A DNA stretch of 64,000 nucleotides from positions 11,986,589-12,050,588 of the forward strand of contig NW_020954608.1 of the NCBI RefSeq assembly GCF_900497805.2, written 5' to 3'. The position numbers and the translations under genes were made by a program. Shown piece by piece: positions 41,451 to 51,714 of this stretch (its first letter is position 1; each line of letters begins with the position of its first letter). Origin of the DNA: Vombatus ursinus (lineage: Eukaryota; Chordata; Mammalia; Diprotodontia; Vombatidae). The notes under the pieces were generated by a model. The model did not search any database. It was not told the origin of the DNA and saw only the letters and a list, made by a program, of their open reading frames with translations.

Positions 41451-42690
41451 ACTGATAGAAGGTAAATAAATGAAAAGAAATACACATTCTCCACAGCTCA
41501 TTTTGGCCCTGTTAACGTGATATATCTATGTATTTAAATACATATGTTTAAATGTTCATATAGCATCTACCCTTACAAAGAATCATAAAGTAATCCACCT
41601 TTGGGATAGAAGCCTCTATAAGAGCATACCACATACCATTTTGTACACAATGATCAGCTGCATGAAGAAGATTGTATGATATGTATCCACACTATGGAGA
41701 AGTATGTCGCAGTGAGCAGCAAGGAACACAAGAGCAGAATTCTAAGGAAGGTTGATGTGGGGGGGCTTGTTGTCAAAAGACAATAACCATACACAACCCC
41801 AAGGGATTATGGGCCCGTCCCCCCCTCCCCACCTCATTCAGGAGGTGCCAGGCTTACAGCTGCAAGCACTTTGGCTCTTACACACGTGCCAGGGATTGCT
41901 GGAGAGGGATTATGCCATTAAAAAACACACATAAAATTAGGAACATAGACGCAGTATCTATTGCTTAAAAGCAGTGGACGGCTCATGCTCTCCAAGCACC
42001 AAGCGCCTAATGCAGGAATCTCAGGAGAAAAGCAGAAAGAACATGCAGGCTAATTAAGCAGAAGCATACAAAACAGTGTAGCCCCCAGGGGCGCCATGCT
42101 CACACTTACATGATTTAGTCTCATACTACCTTAGTTTGTTTTAAGCATTTCCATCATCTGAGAGGTTAGGAGGGAAAAACAGAATGGTTAAGGTAAAATA
42201 AATAGAGATCTCACACAGTGTTTTTTTTTTTCCTTTAAGGTTTTTAAAAACAACCAGCTCATTTCTGGGGCATCCTATACAAAGTGTGAAAAGGTAAGAG
42301 AATAGAAAATTGCCTGTGGTTTCTCCAGACAACAGTAGCCTAACCAGAGGCACAGAACTTATGGAAAGTCTAGGCTTTGGAGTGATTCACAGATAGCCCA
42401 AGAAACCAAGGAGAGAAGCCGAGATGCTTGGGAGAAAAACATCAGATTAGAAATGAACAGGTTTGAGCAACAGTTCTATAGGAAATCGCTACAGGTTAAC
42501 AGTGTTCAGGCCTCACTTTACACAGCAGGAATAATTTTAGATATAGGGTTATCAGGAAAGCTTTCTCAGAGGCCTTTGAAGAAAGATGGACAGAAATTGA
42601 TGACAAACTTGGTTTATTTCATGTAGATCACGTTGGGCTATGTATATATTATAATATAGTGCATTGATCTTCAGATTATTATTGACTGAC
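41451..42690. other. Unique sequence; possible conserved block 41880-42120
   Basis: No repeat recognised in about 1.2 kb. The 41930-42120 part is repeat-free with balanced composition ('gaacatgcaggctaattaag', 'gctcatgctctccaagcacc'). Nothing codes. Confidence 0.3.
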
Positions 42691-42699
42691 CCTTATGAA

Positions 42700-42935
42700 A
42701 TTGAGAGGCAGCATGGGCTAGGAAAGGACCAGCCTTGGAGTCAGGACAATCAGGGTTTGAATTTCTCCTTTGACACATACTAGCTGGCCAAATCACTTAA
42801 CTTTTATGTGCCCCAGGCAGCTCTAAGATTATGAATTACACACAAGTGGCCTATCTGGATAGGTGAAGGGAGATTACACATCCGGAGTTCCCCGTGCCAA
42901 TCCTGGGTCCAGACCACCCTCCACCAATCCCCATA
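42700..42935 (+). mobile_element. MIR-like SINE with alternative 3' module, copy 4
   Basis: 'ggcagcatgggctaggaaag', 'gccttggagtcaggacaatc', 'gtgccccaggcagctctaag', then 'gttccccgtgccaatcctgg' and gtccag. Confidence 0.65.
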
Positions 42936-42999
42936 AATGCTTTCAATTAGAACTTAAAGAATCACTGAAGAAAGAGGCAGTCAGTCCTAGGGTGTAAAA

Positions 43000-43203
43000 C
43001 AGGGGTGGGGAACCTGGGGCCTCGAGGCCACATATGGCCTTCTAGGTTCTCGGATGCAACCTTTTGACTGAGTCCAAGTTTTACAGAATAAATCCTTTCA
43101 TTAAGGGGATTTTTTTCTGTGAAGTTTGGATTCAGTCAAAGGGCTGCACTTGAGGACCTAGAGGGCCACATGTGGCCTGAGGCCACAGGGTTCTCCACCC
43201 CTG
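43000..43203. mobile_element. hAT-type palindromic element, best copy (204 bases)
   Basis: Starts caggggtggggaacc and ends ggttctccacccctg, near-perfect inverted ends continued by 'gggcctcgaggccacatatg' and 'gagggccacatgtggcctga'. The whole element is close to a palindrome, typical of a nonautonomous hAT. No 8-base duplication is visible (gtgtaaaa / attttgct). Confidence 0.85.
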
Positions 43204-44020
43204 ATTTTGCTAATCAAAATCTAGCAAGATAATAAACTTTTTTCCTATACCCTTTTTGGATCTGTTCTGATCAGTCTGATCACGTGGGGCTGTAAAGACA
43301 ACCTTAGGATTCCTTCTTTCTCACATACTACCTGTACCTATGAGGTCTCCCTCAGTTTTTCAGGGACAGTTGGGCAATACAGGGCAGATGCCAGTTTTAT
43401 CTCGGGCCTGCCAGTTATGGTAACCACAGCATGTGAACAGTTTGTAGGGGGTTGGTAGGCCTTAATCGTGGCCAGCATCTGCCCTCTGGGTTAGCACTGC
43501 AATTTAAGCTTTCAGTAGGCTCCTATTAAGAGTGGCCAACCTCTCACCCGTGCTTGAAAATAACATGACTCTCCTGTCTAATGCTTGTGTGTGATGGAAA
43601 GTCAATAGCTGAGGTGAACTTTCATTTTTCATAGACACTATTTATTTGTATGCATTACTCTGTGTTAATATGCAGTACTCAAAGTTTCCGCATTATAAAA
43701 TTGTCAGCAGTATTATTTGTTTCTGTAAGAGAGTGTTTTAAAGATACATTTTCATTTTACCTTCGTTATTGATTAACTCATACTTACATATGTAAAATGG
43801 CCTTTTTAAGAAGGTTCCTTGTTTAAAGCCTAGCATTAAATATATAGCCTTTTGCAAATGGGCTTCCTGCTACTGAGAGTTTTTATGACTTGCAAGCTGA
43901 GTATCAGTCAACAAGTGTGGTACAGAGGTCAAAGAAGCTAATTCAGTCTTCAACAGGGTTAAGAGAAGGAGATTGTCCAGGACTAGGAGGGCGAATGGTA
44001 TTAAGAGTCTCTTGGTACTC
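43204..44020. other. Unique sequence; AT-rich block 43540-43880
   Basis: No dispersed repeat recognised. The AT-rich part ('cattactctgtgttaatatg', 'gtttccgcattataaaattg', 'gttattgattaactcatact') is a candidate conserved noncoding element by texture only. Confidence 0.3.
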
Positions 44021-44363
44021 AGCCCTAGTTAGATTACATTTGGAGTGTTGTGTTTAGTTTTGAGCACCAAAGTTTAGGAGCACATTGGTAAGTTGGACAG
44101 TATCCAAGGAGAGTAACCAAGAGGGTGAAAGGGCCTTAAGATAGTGCCTTGTGAGGAGCCCTTGAAAGAAGTAGACATATTTAGTCTGAGGAAAAGGAAA
44201 GTTAGGAGAAATATGATGACTTTCCTCAAGTATTTTAATTGTTATCCTGTAGAAGAGGGTTTATAATTTATTCTTCTTGTTCTCAGAAGGTAAAAGTAGG
44301 ATCCAGGGGAGAAGGTTGAAGAGAGGCAGGTTTAGGTTTGATGTCGAAAACAACTGAAAAGGA

Positions 44364-44609
44364 TCAGCTAGATGGTGCAGGGGAAAGAGCAGCAGACCTG
44401 GAGTCAGGAAGATTCATCTCTCTGAGTTCAAATCTGGCCTTGGACTCTTACTAGCTGTGTGACCCTGGGCAGGTCACTTAACTCTGTTTGCCTCAGTTCC
44501 TCATCTGTAAAATGAGTTGGAGAAGGAAATGGCAAATCAGTCCAGTATCTTTGCCAAGAAAACCCCCAAAGGGGTCAGGAAGAGTTACTGGACATGACTG
44601 AACAACAAC
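44364..44609 (+). mobile_element. Mar-1-type CORE-SINE in CR1/L3
   Basis: Sense copy from 'tcagctagatggtgcagggg' to 'gacatgactgaacaacaac'. Flanks aactgaaaagga (44352-44363) and aattgaaaagga (44610-44621) differ at one base. Confidence 0.93.
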
Positions 44610-44687
44610 AATTGAAAAGGAATGACTTCTCAACAAGTAGATCTGTCCAAAGGTGGAGTAGGCTGTCTTGAGAGGTAATAAGTCTCA

Positions 44688-45171
44688 CCCTTTTTTAAAT
44701 CAATTTTTTTTCAATGAACAAACTCTTTTCTCTCCCTCCTATATCTTTTCTGTCCCCCAGAAAAACCAAACCTGTGTAATAAATATGCATAATAAAGTAA
44801 AACAAACTACTGTGTTGCACATGTCCAAAAACATATGTTTCAGTCTGCACACTGAGTCTATCATCTCTCTGTTAAGAGGTAGGTAGCATGCTTCATCATT
44901 AGTCCTCTGGAATCAGGGCTGGTCGTTTTGCTGATCCGGAGTTCTTAAGTCTTTCAAAATCATCAGTTTTTACAGTGATGTTGTTACTGTAGAAATCAAT
45001 CTGTTCTGCTCCCTCCATTCTGCATTGGTTCATTTCAGTTTTCCCAGGTTTCTCTGAAACTATGCCTTTCATTGTTTCTTATGGCACAATATTATTCCAT
45101 TATTATAGTTCATATGCTATAATTTGTTCAGCCATTCCCCGACTGATGAGTACTAGTGGTTACCTTTTGAT
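44688..45171 (-). mobile_element. L1-family 3' end in CR1/L3, antisense
   Basis: T-rich start, then 'atctctctgttaagaggtag', 'gcttcatcattagtcctctg', 'tcatttcagttttcccaggt', 'gcacaatattattccattat', 'tttgttcagccattccccga'. Non-coding L1 3' region; a clean target duplication is not visible. Confidence 0.75.
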
Positions 45172-45300
45172 AGAAATCTTCAAGCAAAGACTGGGTGACC
45201 ACTTGTAAAGTATTTGTGGGGGAGATTCCTGTTCAGGTATGCATTGGACTAGACAACCTCTTGGGTTCCTTCTAGCACTGAGATCCTATGATTTTGTGAC

Positions 45301-45750
45301 ACTCATTTCTAGCTTATTTCCATCTCTTCATATGTCCATTTCAAGTATCTTTTTTCTAGCCCCACTTATCTGCTTTCCTTGTTTTGGGATTTTTCTACTT
45401 CTTTTTATTCTATCCCTTAGTCCCTTGCTTGATTTTGTCACTTTTCAGTGGCCTAGGAAGCTTTTGAATGACACCAGTCCCCGGATCTCTTTCTGTAGCC
45501 TGTCCTTCTACCCACCCTTTCGCAAGAGAATGGACAGTTGACTTGGCGATTGTTTGGAAGTGATAGATTGAAATGACTAATGTTTTGAGACAGAAGACAG
45601 GACATAAGAGCCAACCTGCCCAGCTTAAAAAAGAAAAGCCTTTTAGACTTTTAGGCTGGCAAAATGAAGACAATGTTTGACTGTATGGAAATAAAAATCC
45701 ATCCCAAGCCAAATCCTCCTTGAAATGAGCAGCAGACAGCTAGGCTGTAA
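45301..45750. other. Unassigned sequence
   Basis: Open frames of 100 codons on each strand overlap and follow base composition; no domain seen. Confidence 0.45.
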
Positions 45751-45754
45751 GCTC

Positions 45755-45895
45755 TTGTAGAACAAGTACATTCTTTAAGAAAGTAAGCTCCTCGAGGACA
45801 AGTATTGTTTGACTATCTCTCTGTATCCTGGGCATTTAGCACAGTGACCAGCACACAGGAGGTGCTTAATAAATGCCTACTGATTGATTAATCAG
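45755..45895 (+). mobile_element. L2 3' tail
   Basis: 'aagtaagctcctcgaggaca', 'gggcatttagcacagtgacc', 'cacaggaggtgcttaataaa', 'actgattgatta'. Confidence 0.85.
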
Positions 45896-46834
45896 TATAG
45901 CATTCCTCATATATTTAGCACATTTTAGAAAATTTGGATTAATAGGTTCTCCTCCTGGTCATTAGGATTTTCAATGTTGGGAACAAAACACTTTCCCCCC
46001 AATCTGGTTCTTTCAGAAATGTGGAGGGCTATTCTGACCGTGGGAAATTCAAGCATTCTCTTGAGTGGTTTTACTTCATCTTAAGAGAAAGGGAAAAGTT
46101 CCATCAAGATAAAATTTTAGAGTTACAGCCTCACCCCCTCCTTTAAAAGGTGAGAAAACCTAAGCTGAGTTAATGAATGACTGAATAAAACATTTATTAA
46201 GGGTTTACTATGTGCAAAGTACTGTTAACTCTTCGAGCTTGGTCTGTCTGGCAGGGAAAGCAGTCTTCAAATGTAGAATTGGATCCCACCCAATTCCAGG
46301 TGTTGTTTGAAGAGCACAAATCAGAGGTGCTGTGTCTTCAGAACACACAGGCTTGCTTCACTGTTTCACCTACCTGTTGAGTGTGTGAATACTGGAATGA
46401 TTAGCATGTTGCTCATGCAAAAGTACAAATGGGAGAAAGAGGCGCAAAGAGGCACTTAGTTACATAAGCAAAAGGATTTCTAGGCAGAAAAACTGTGTCT
46501 AATTAATGTTTGTACAAATGGAGATAGTTAAACAGAATTATTAAGTAATTAACTAAATTATAACGAAGATGGGAAATACAAGATGGCTTTGAAGTGAATG
46601 ATATCAAAGTAAGCCCATATTCCTGTGTAGGAGGGCTCTGAGTCCTTGTCTTCTAAAGGATATAAGCAAGAAGGATCACATTTGACCTGAGAATTCAGAG
46701 CCCTATAGTGGGATCTGTATGGAATCATTCCATTCAAATTAATAGAAAGAATATTAGAAAAAATGAATCAACCAGCAACATCTCTAAATATGCAATACAA
46801 AAACAATGGGAGTGTATGGAGCGTTCAGGGAGGA
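45896..46834. other. Mostly unique; short L2 scrap at 46180-46235
   Basis: 46180-46235 has 'aaacatttattaagggttta' and ctatgtgcaaagtactg (antisense L2 end). 46360-46610 is repeat-free and TAAT-rich ('ctaattaatgtttgtac', 'attattaagtaattaact'). Confidence 0.4.
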
Positions 46835-47270
46835 CTAACATCTCTGGTATGAGGGCTTGTTGAGCCAGATGGGCTAAACCAGTTTAAGGGTATCTTACAG
46901 GCCTCAACCTGTCGGTGAGTCAGGGGGGTGTCTACCCCAAGCACGTGAAGACTTCCCCTGGTGGAATGGGGGAATGAGAACAATTTGTTCCAATGGCCAT
47001 GAAGGCAGCTGAAGCAGGAGCTGTGGAGCGCTTAGAGCTTGGTCAGGCATCAAAGACGCCAAGGTCATCTACTGCTTCCTGGGCCTGCACCAGTTATCTT
47101 GACTTTCATCCTGCCACTGGACTCTAATGACTCGGGAAGAGAGAGTGAGGCTGATGACTTTAGGCTTCATTTAAATCCAATTCACGGGCAAGTCAAAACA
47201 TCACCCCTGATGTCAGTGGTCCTCTTTGAAAAAACCAAAGGAGGAAGAACAACAGAAATGTCGAGCTTGA
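46835..47270 (+). mobile_element. Dispersed marsupial repeat, family not named
   Basis: I recognise the word order from memory of marsupial DNA ('acctgtcggtgagtcagggg', 'tggaatgggggaatgagaac', 'atggccatgaaggcagctga', 'gagcgcttagagcttggtca', 'tgactcgggaagagagagtg', 'tgatgtcagtggtcctcttt') but cannot place it in a class. The 123-codon frame at 47039-47410 lies in it and is not taken as a gene. Confidence 0.5.
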
Positions 47271-47419
47271 GGCTACAGCAGAGATACTTTCCTAAAGAAG
47301 GCCAGGCAAATTCCCAGCACGTCCCTCTGGGCGATTGGGTAGGGTTTTCAGAGCTGTTATACCTGGAGAAAATTCAGGCTATGCCCCCAAACTCTGGGGA
47401 AATTGCCTAATTGTCCTCC

Positions 47420-47580
47420 GGATTGTGGTCACCAAGGACTCCAGAGGCTATTTAGGCCAAGACAGTACTGGGACAGCCCTTACAAGTGATCATTCAGCTT
47501 CTTCTTAAAGACCTGGAGTCTTGTGAAGTTCATCATCTTCTGTGGGAGCCCACATTACTTATGGGCAGCTTAAATATTTA
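47420..47580 (-). mobile_element. CR1/L3 fragment, antisense
   Basis: 'caagtgatcattcagcttct', 'tcttaaagacctggagtctt' and 'gtgggagcccacattactta'. Confidence 0.6.
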
Positions 47581-47584
47581 GGAA

Positions 47585-47638
<54 letters not shown>

Positions 47639-47657
47639 ACATCCATCTGTCTGTCTG

Positions 47658-47691
<34 letters not shown>
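47585..47691. repeat. (ATCT)n, (GTCT)n, (AC)n compound microsatellite
   Basis: About 13 ATCT units, a few GTCT, then about 15 AC units. Confidence 0.97.
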
Positions 47692-47693
<2 letters not shown>

Positions 47694-47749
47694 ACTGAAA
47701 TTTGCTGGTCTGCAACATTTTTTCCAGGTCTGTTCACTGGGTCAAGCAG

Positions 47750-48175
47750 AAAGGAGTGTGAGGTAATAGAGTGCTGGTTCTGAATTAATATCCCAGCTTT
47801 GCCACTTACAACCTGTGTGACCTTGTGTAAGTTACCAAACCCCTATGGATTTCTGTTTCCTCATCTGTAGAATGGGAGGACTGGAGGTACTAGATGGTCC
47901 TGGAATGTCTCTATCAGCTAAGTGAGGCAGCGGATAGAGGGCTGGACCTGGAGTCAGAAAGACCTGAGTTCAAATGTGCTTTCTGGTATATGACCCTGGG
48001 CAAGTCACTTAACCTCTGTCTGCCTCAGTTTTCTCACCTGTAAAATGGGGGTAATAATAGCCCCTCCCTCTCAGAGTTGTTGTGATCATAACATGAGATA
48101 ATACTTGCAAAGCACTTTGTAAGCCTTAAAACACCTTACAAATGCTAGCTACTGTTATTACGATTGTCATCATTA
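47750..48175 (+). mobile_element. Two MIR copies in series, same orientation
   Basis: 47750-47925: 'ccacttacaacctgtgtgac', 'gtttcctcatctgtagaatg'. 47926-48175, full-length: 'agcggatagagggctggacc', 'gggcaagtcacttaacctc', 'tcagagttgttgtgatcata', 'gcaaagcactttgtaagcc', 'atgctagctactgttatta'. Confidence 0.85.
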
Positions 48176-48535
48176 CTATTAATTACCATCTTGTGCTCCT
48201 ATAAGCAGAATAAGTTGAACCCCTTTTCCACACGACAACCTTGACATCTAGCATATTCTCCTAAATTTTCTCTTTCCCCAGGATCAGGATGAATAATTCC
48301 TTCAAACAAAATGAGTAAATCACAGTCTGGAGTCGTATTCCCATCTGGATCACCCTCGTTTGCAGTAGTGAGGATCCTACCCTCAACTGAGCTATAATAC
48401 ATGAATACAAAAAGTCTGTATCTGTGTTTGGAGGAGGGGGAGGGCTTGTGGCATAGGGATGGAAGGAAATGGAGACAATCTCTAGATTTCAATTTTTTTT
48501 TGCAAAATTATAATGTGGCTGAGGGTAGGTGGTTT
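48176..48535. other. Unassigned sequence
   Basis: Nothing recognised. Confidence 0.4.
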
Positions 48536-48539
48536 TGAG

Positions 48540-48890
48540 ATTGTGATAGAGTAAGAAAAAACTCAGGTTCTTGAGCCTGAAACCAGGGTCTGTCTACTAT
48601 CCCACATCTTCCCTCCTCTGGTACCAGGAAAGTTCCTCCAGGTAACCTCTCAGTGCCTCTGGCAACTCAAAGACTGCAGTAAGCTGCAGAGAAGTGCCAA
48701 TCTGCATGGAAAAGAATTTTCTTTATTGCAAGTTCTCTTTTCCATTGAAATTACAGGTTTGGTCCCTTCTTCTTCTCAAGGGACGCTTCCAGCAACAAAG
48801 TCAGACCAAGTCAGCCTAGGAGTCAAGACAACCTCAGTTCAAGTCACCACCTCTGACAGGACATTCTGGCAAGTTACCTTTCAGAGAAAA
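48540..48890 (+). mobile_element. MIR-like SINE with alternative 3' module, copy 5, plus a second head
   Basis: 'cagtgcctctggcaactcaa', 'gtaagctgcagagaagtgcc', 'attgaaattacaggtttgg', then the head of another copy ('ctaggagtcaagacaacctc', 'gacattctggcaagttacc'). Confidence 0.6.
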
Positions 48891-49165
48891 ATTCAGGTCG
48901 TTTAATATTTCAGATAATTTTGGCTCTCAGGAAAGGACTTTCTAAGTTTTTTAGGATCATCATGAATGAATGATCAAGTCATCAAGGCATGGTGGTGTTG
49001 GGTGGGGGGAAGCCTGCGCCCTTTACCTTTTCTCTTCTCCACCTCTCTCACTACTGTTCATTCCCAAATTGGGCTGCCTGATGGTGTCCCTGCCACCACC
49101 AGGGACACTTTCCTCCCTTTCCTTCCCTTCTTGCCCCTTCTCTTAGGTCCTGGATGCCCAGGACC
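48891..49165. other. Unassigned sequence
   Basis: Nothing recognised apart from a CT-rich patch at 49105-49145. Confidence 0.4.
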
Positions 49166-49400
49166 CATCTGGGCTACTTATGGAGCAGAGGAAAATACGC
49201 TGGCCCTGAGTTCATAAACCCAGAAACCATTGGGCTACTCGATTGCCTGGATGAGACGGGAGTCACCAATTCTATCACTTCTCATGAGACAGGGGACAAC
49301 CTTGACCTGTTGTTAACCCCACAGACCCTTGGCACAGTCATGTGACTTGCTGATGGTCCCCTTCACTTCACCCTCCCAGATGCTCAGTCCCTAGGACTTG
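49166..49400 (+). mobile_element. Possible LINE endonuclease-domain remnant
   Basis: The plus-strand frame gives LLDCLDETGVTNSITSHETG then DNLDLLLTPQTLGTV. The pattern (L)LDLLLTxxxLGTV resembles the 'LDLxLTN...' stretch before the SDH motif in CR1/L2-type endonucleases. The expected SDH is lost in frame changes after 49340. It precedes an L2 3' tail (49415-49525). Family uncertain. Confidence 0.4.
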
Positions 49401-49414
49401 TGGGCCTTTCCAAC

Positions 49415-49525
49415 TGCCCTGCATAGATTGTCAGCACCTTGAGAGTACCTCATTTAAAAAAAATTGTAACTGGCACTTAGCACAGTGTATCAATAAGCAC
49501 TTAATAAATACTCTTGCATCCATTT
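49415..49525 (+). mobile_element. L2 3' tail
   Basis: 'agattgtcagcaccttgaga', 'ctggcacttagcacagtgta' and 'agcacttaataaatactctt'. Confidence 0.7.
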
Positions 49526-49604
49526 TTTGAAGCACTTACTATGTGCTGGTTCCAGAACAGTTGCTGATCCGCATTGATAAGGGGAAATGGAAGTCAGCAA
49601 ATGT

Positions 49605-49858
49605 TTCTTAAGCATCTACTATATAACAGGCACTATGCTAAGAATTTTACAAATATTATCTCACTTGATCCTCACAACAACCCTATGAGGTAGGCACTGT
49701 TATGATCCGCATTTGGTAGATGAGAAAAATGAGGCTGACTGAGGTTAAGTGACTTGCCCAGGGTCACACAGTTAGTAAGTGTCTGAAGCTGGATTTGAAC
49801 TCAGGTCTTTCTGATTCTGGGCTCAGCACTCTATCCACTGTGCCACCATCTGCCGCCT
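49605..49858 (-). mobile_element. MIR, antisense, full-length
   Basis: 'acaggcactatgctaagaat', 'tgatcctcacaacaacccta', 'gacttgcccagggtcacaca', 'ggatttgaactcaggtcttt', 'actctatccactgtgccacc'. Confidence 0.88.
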
Positions 49859-49859
49859 C

Positions 49860-50340
49860 CCAGAGAGCTCACTGAACCAAAGAAATCACAGATCCAGCTA
49901 GAACTTTTAAAAAACAGACCATAGGGAATACTATGTACCAAGTATCATAATCCTTGGAGACTGGGCTTTCTGGGTTTTTTTTCTTCTGTTTTTGCTTTTT
50001 CTGGTGTCACAGGTAAGAAACATTTCTGTTGAGGGTCATTCACTCACAGTGAGACACAATCAATTTAAAGCCATATATGTAAAATTTAATTTAGCTTTTT
50101 TCCTTTTAAGAGAAATATAAAATGGTCCACTCATTCACTGAGAAAATTCCCGACACAGAACATAAAATTCTATTCAATAACTAAACAAACAATAAGAAAC
50201 ATACTTCAATTCTATACCATGACCAGTTACAGAAAAAAGACTGATTAGGGAAGGGAAGAAGACAGAAAAGTTAAGAAAAAGGAGAGGATCTCTTCCCACC
50301 TCATCTTGGCACCCTTCCTGGCACTAGGAGACAATTAGAG
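49860..50340. other. Unassigned sequence
   Basis: Nothing recognised. Confidence 0.4.
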
Positions 50341-50344
50341 GGCA

Positions 50345-50580
50345 TAGGAGATCAAACACTAGATTCAGTATCAGAAAGCACTGAATTCAAATTCAGTTGT
50401 AGGCAGTTACTGTGTGACCCTAAGCAAGTCATTTAACATTTGTGTGCCTCAGTTTCCTCATTTGTAAAATGAGGATAATAATAGCACCTCTTTCCTGAGG
50501 TAGTTGTGAGGATCAAATGATATCATATTTGTAAAACACTTTGCAAGTCTTCAATAGTAAAGGCTAGCTACTCATTAGTA
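50345..50580 (+). mobile_element. MIR, full-length
   Basis: 'gcagttactgtgtgacccta', 'gtgcctcagtttcctcattt', 'gaggtagttgtgaggatcaa', 'tttgtaaaacactttgcaag', 'aaggctagctactcatta'. Confidence 0.85.
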
Positions 50581-50899
50581 TGCTCAAGGACAAGAAACCA
50601 AATGAAAACTTAGCTTACATAATGCAAATGGTCAGTACTAAACTGGATCTAACTTCATTAGTCAGTTGCTTCCTCACACTGTTCCTTGCTGTGACAGGGC
50701 ACTGGAACAGCCAAGTCATGAACCCAGACTGACGCAGACTCTTCAGAATCCCTAATACGCACCAAAATGCGGATTCAGGAGAAGATCCAAGGCAAAACAT
50801 GTCAGCACTATTGCCCTATCCATATTCCTCTCTCTTCCCATAAGCAATCCTCAAAATCTCCACAGAGTTCACTTATCTCTCCCAGAGACTGTGGCAAAC
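50581..50899. other. Unassigned sequence
   Basis: Nothing recognised. Confidence 0.4.
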
Positions 50900-51035
50900 T
50901 GGGTGACTGTGGGGGAGTCACTGAAGCCTGCTAAACATCAGTATCCTCAAATGCAAAACACAATAAATAGTTCTTAGCTCACAAGGTTGTTGCAAGGCTG
51001 AAATGAGATAATACATGTAAAGGGGCTTTGCAAAC
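50900..51035 (+). mobile_element. MIR fragment
   Basis: 'ctgggtgactgtgggggagt', 'cacaaggttgttgcaaggct', 'gagataatacatgtaaaggg'. Confidence 0.65.
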
Positions 51036-51149
51036 CTGGATTTTCTTTCATCTCACTGGTATAGATACTCCTTCCAGCATTACAAATTACAACCTATCCA
51101 TGGCTGTCCATTCTCTACTGTTTTTATACACATGTTCCCCTATATCCAC

Positions 51150-51520
51150 CGTAAGAATATTGACCCTGGGATTCATGAACTTAAAAAATACATTAATAGC
51201 TATGTTTCAATAAAATTGATTTATTTTGCAATGTTATGTCATTTATTCATTCATTTATTTATTTTAGTGAGGCAATTGGGATTAAGTGACTTGTCCAGGG
51301 TCACACAGCTAGTGAATGTTATGTGTCTGAGGCCAGATTTGAACTCGGGTCCTCCTGACTCTAGGGCCAGGGCTCTATCCACTATGCCACCTAGCTGCCC
51401 CCTATGTCTTTTATTTAATGTAATTAAAAACATTATTCTCAGAAGGGGCCCATGGCTTCACTAGACTGCCAAAGGGGCCCATGACACCAAAGGGCTTAAA
51501 AAGCCATTACCTAATATGCT
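51150..51520. mobile_element. hAT-type element split by a SINE
   Basis: Left 'ttcatgaacttaaaaaatac', 'taaaattgatttattttgca' (to 51247). Right 'gtaattaaaaacattattct', 'cagaaggggcccatggcttc', 'ccaaaggggcccatgacacc' (to 51520). Same family as 27363-27620. Confidence 0.65.
51248..51402 (-). mobile_element. Poly(A) tRNA-derived SINE, antisense, with target duplication
   Basis: T-rich start, 'gaggcaattgggattaagtg', 'gagatttgaactcgggtcct'-like B-box side at 51338-51356, 'ccactatgccacctagctgc'. Flanks tatgtcatttatt (51235-51247) and tatgtcttttatt (51403-51415) differ at one base. Confidence 0.92.
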
Positions 51521-51714
51521 GGGTACCTTCCTGTAGTTTTCTAGACATTTTATGAATAATAATTGATCATAAATGTTGCCTACTGGTTAGCCTTTGCTCT
51601 TTTTTTTTCATACATTTCTTAGATAACCACAATGCTTGCTCCATGCCAAACTTAAAAAAAATCATCAAATGAAGGTCAGTTTCTGATGCTACCAGTCCTT
51701 GAAAGCCAGCCTCA

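Larger units (their letters stand above)
44020..45300 (+). mobile_element. CR1/L3 LINE 3' end, split by a SINE and an L1
   Basis: Segment 1 (to 44363): 'ttacatttggagtgttgtgt', 'cagtatccaaggagagtaac', 'agaagtagacatatttagtc'. Segment 2 (44610-44687): 'caaaggtggagtaggctgtc'. Segment 3 (45172-45300): 'atcttcaagcaaagactggg', 'ggactagacaacctcttggg', 'gagatcctatgattttgtga'. The three join into one CR1/L3 3' end with its degenerate 8-base terminal repeat. Confidence 0.8.

Noticed and set aside
45239-45712. Overlapping 100-codon frames on both strands
   Set aside because: They follow base composition, overlap each other and partly cover a CR1/L3 tail.
47039-47410. 123-codon frame as a possible gene
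   Set aside because: It lies within a dispersed repeat, has no domain, signal sequence or splice context. Kept only as a question about the repeat.
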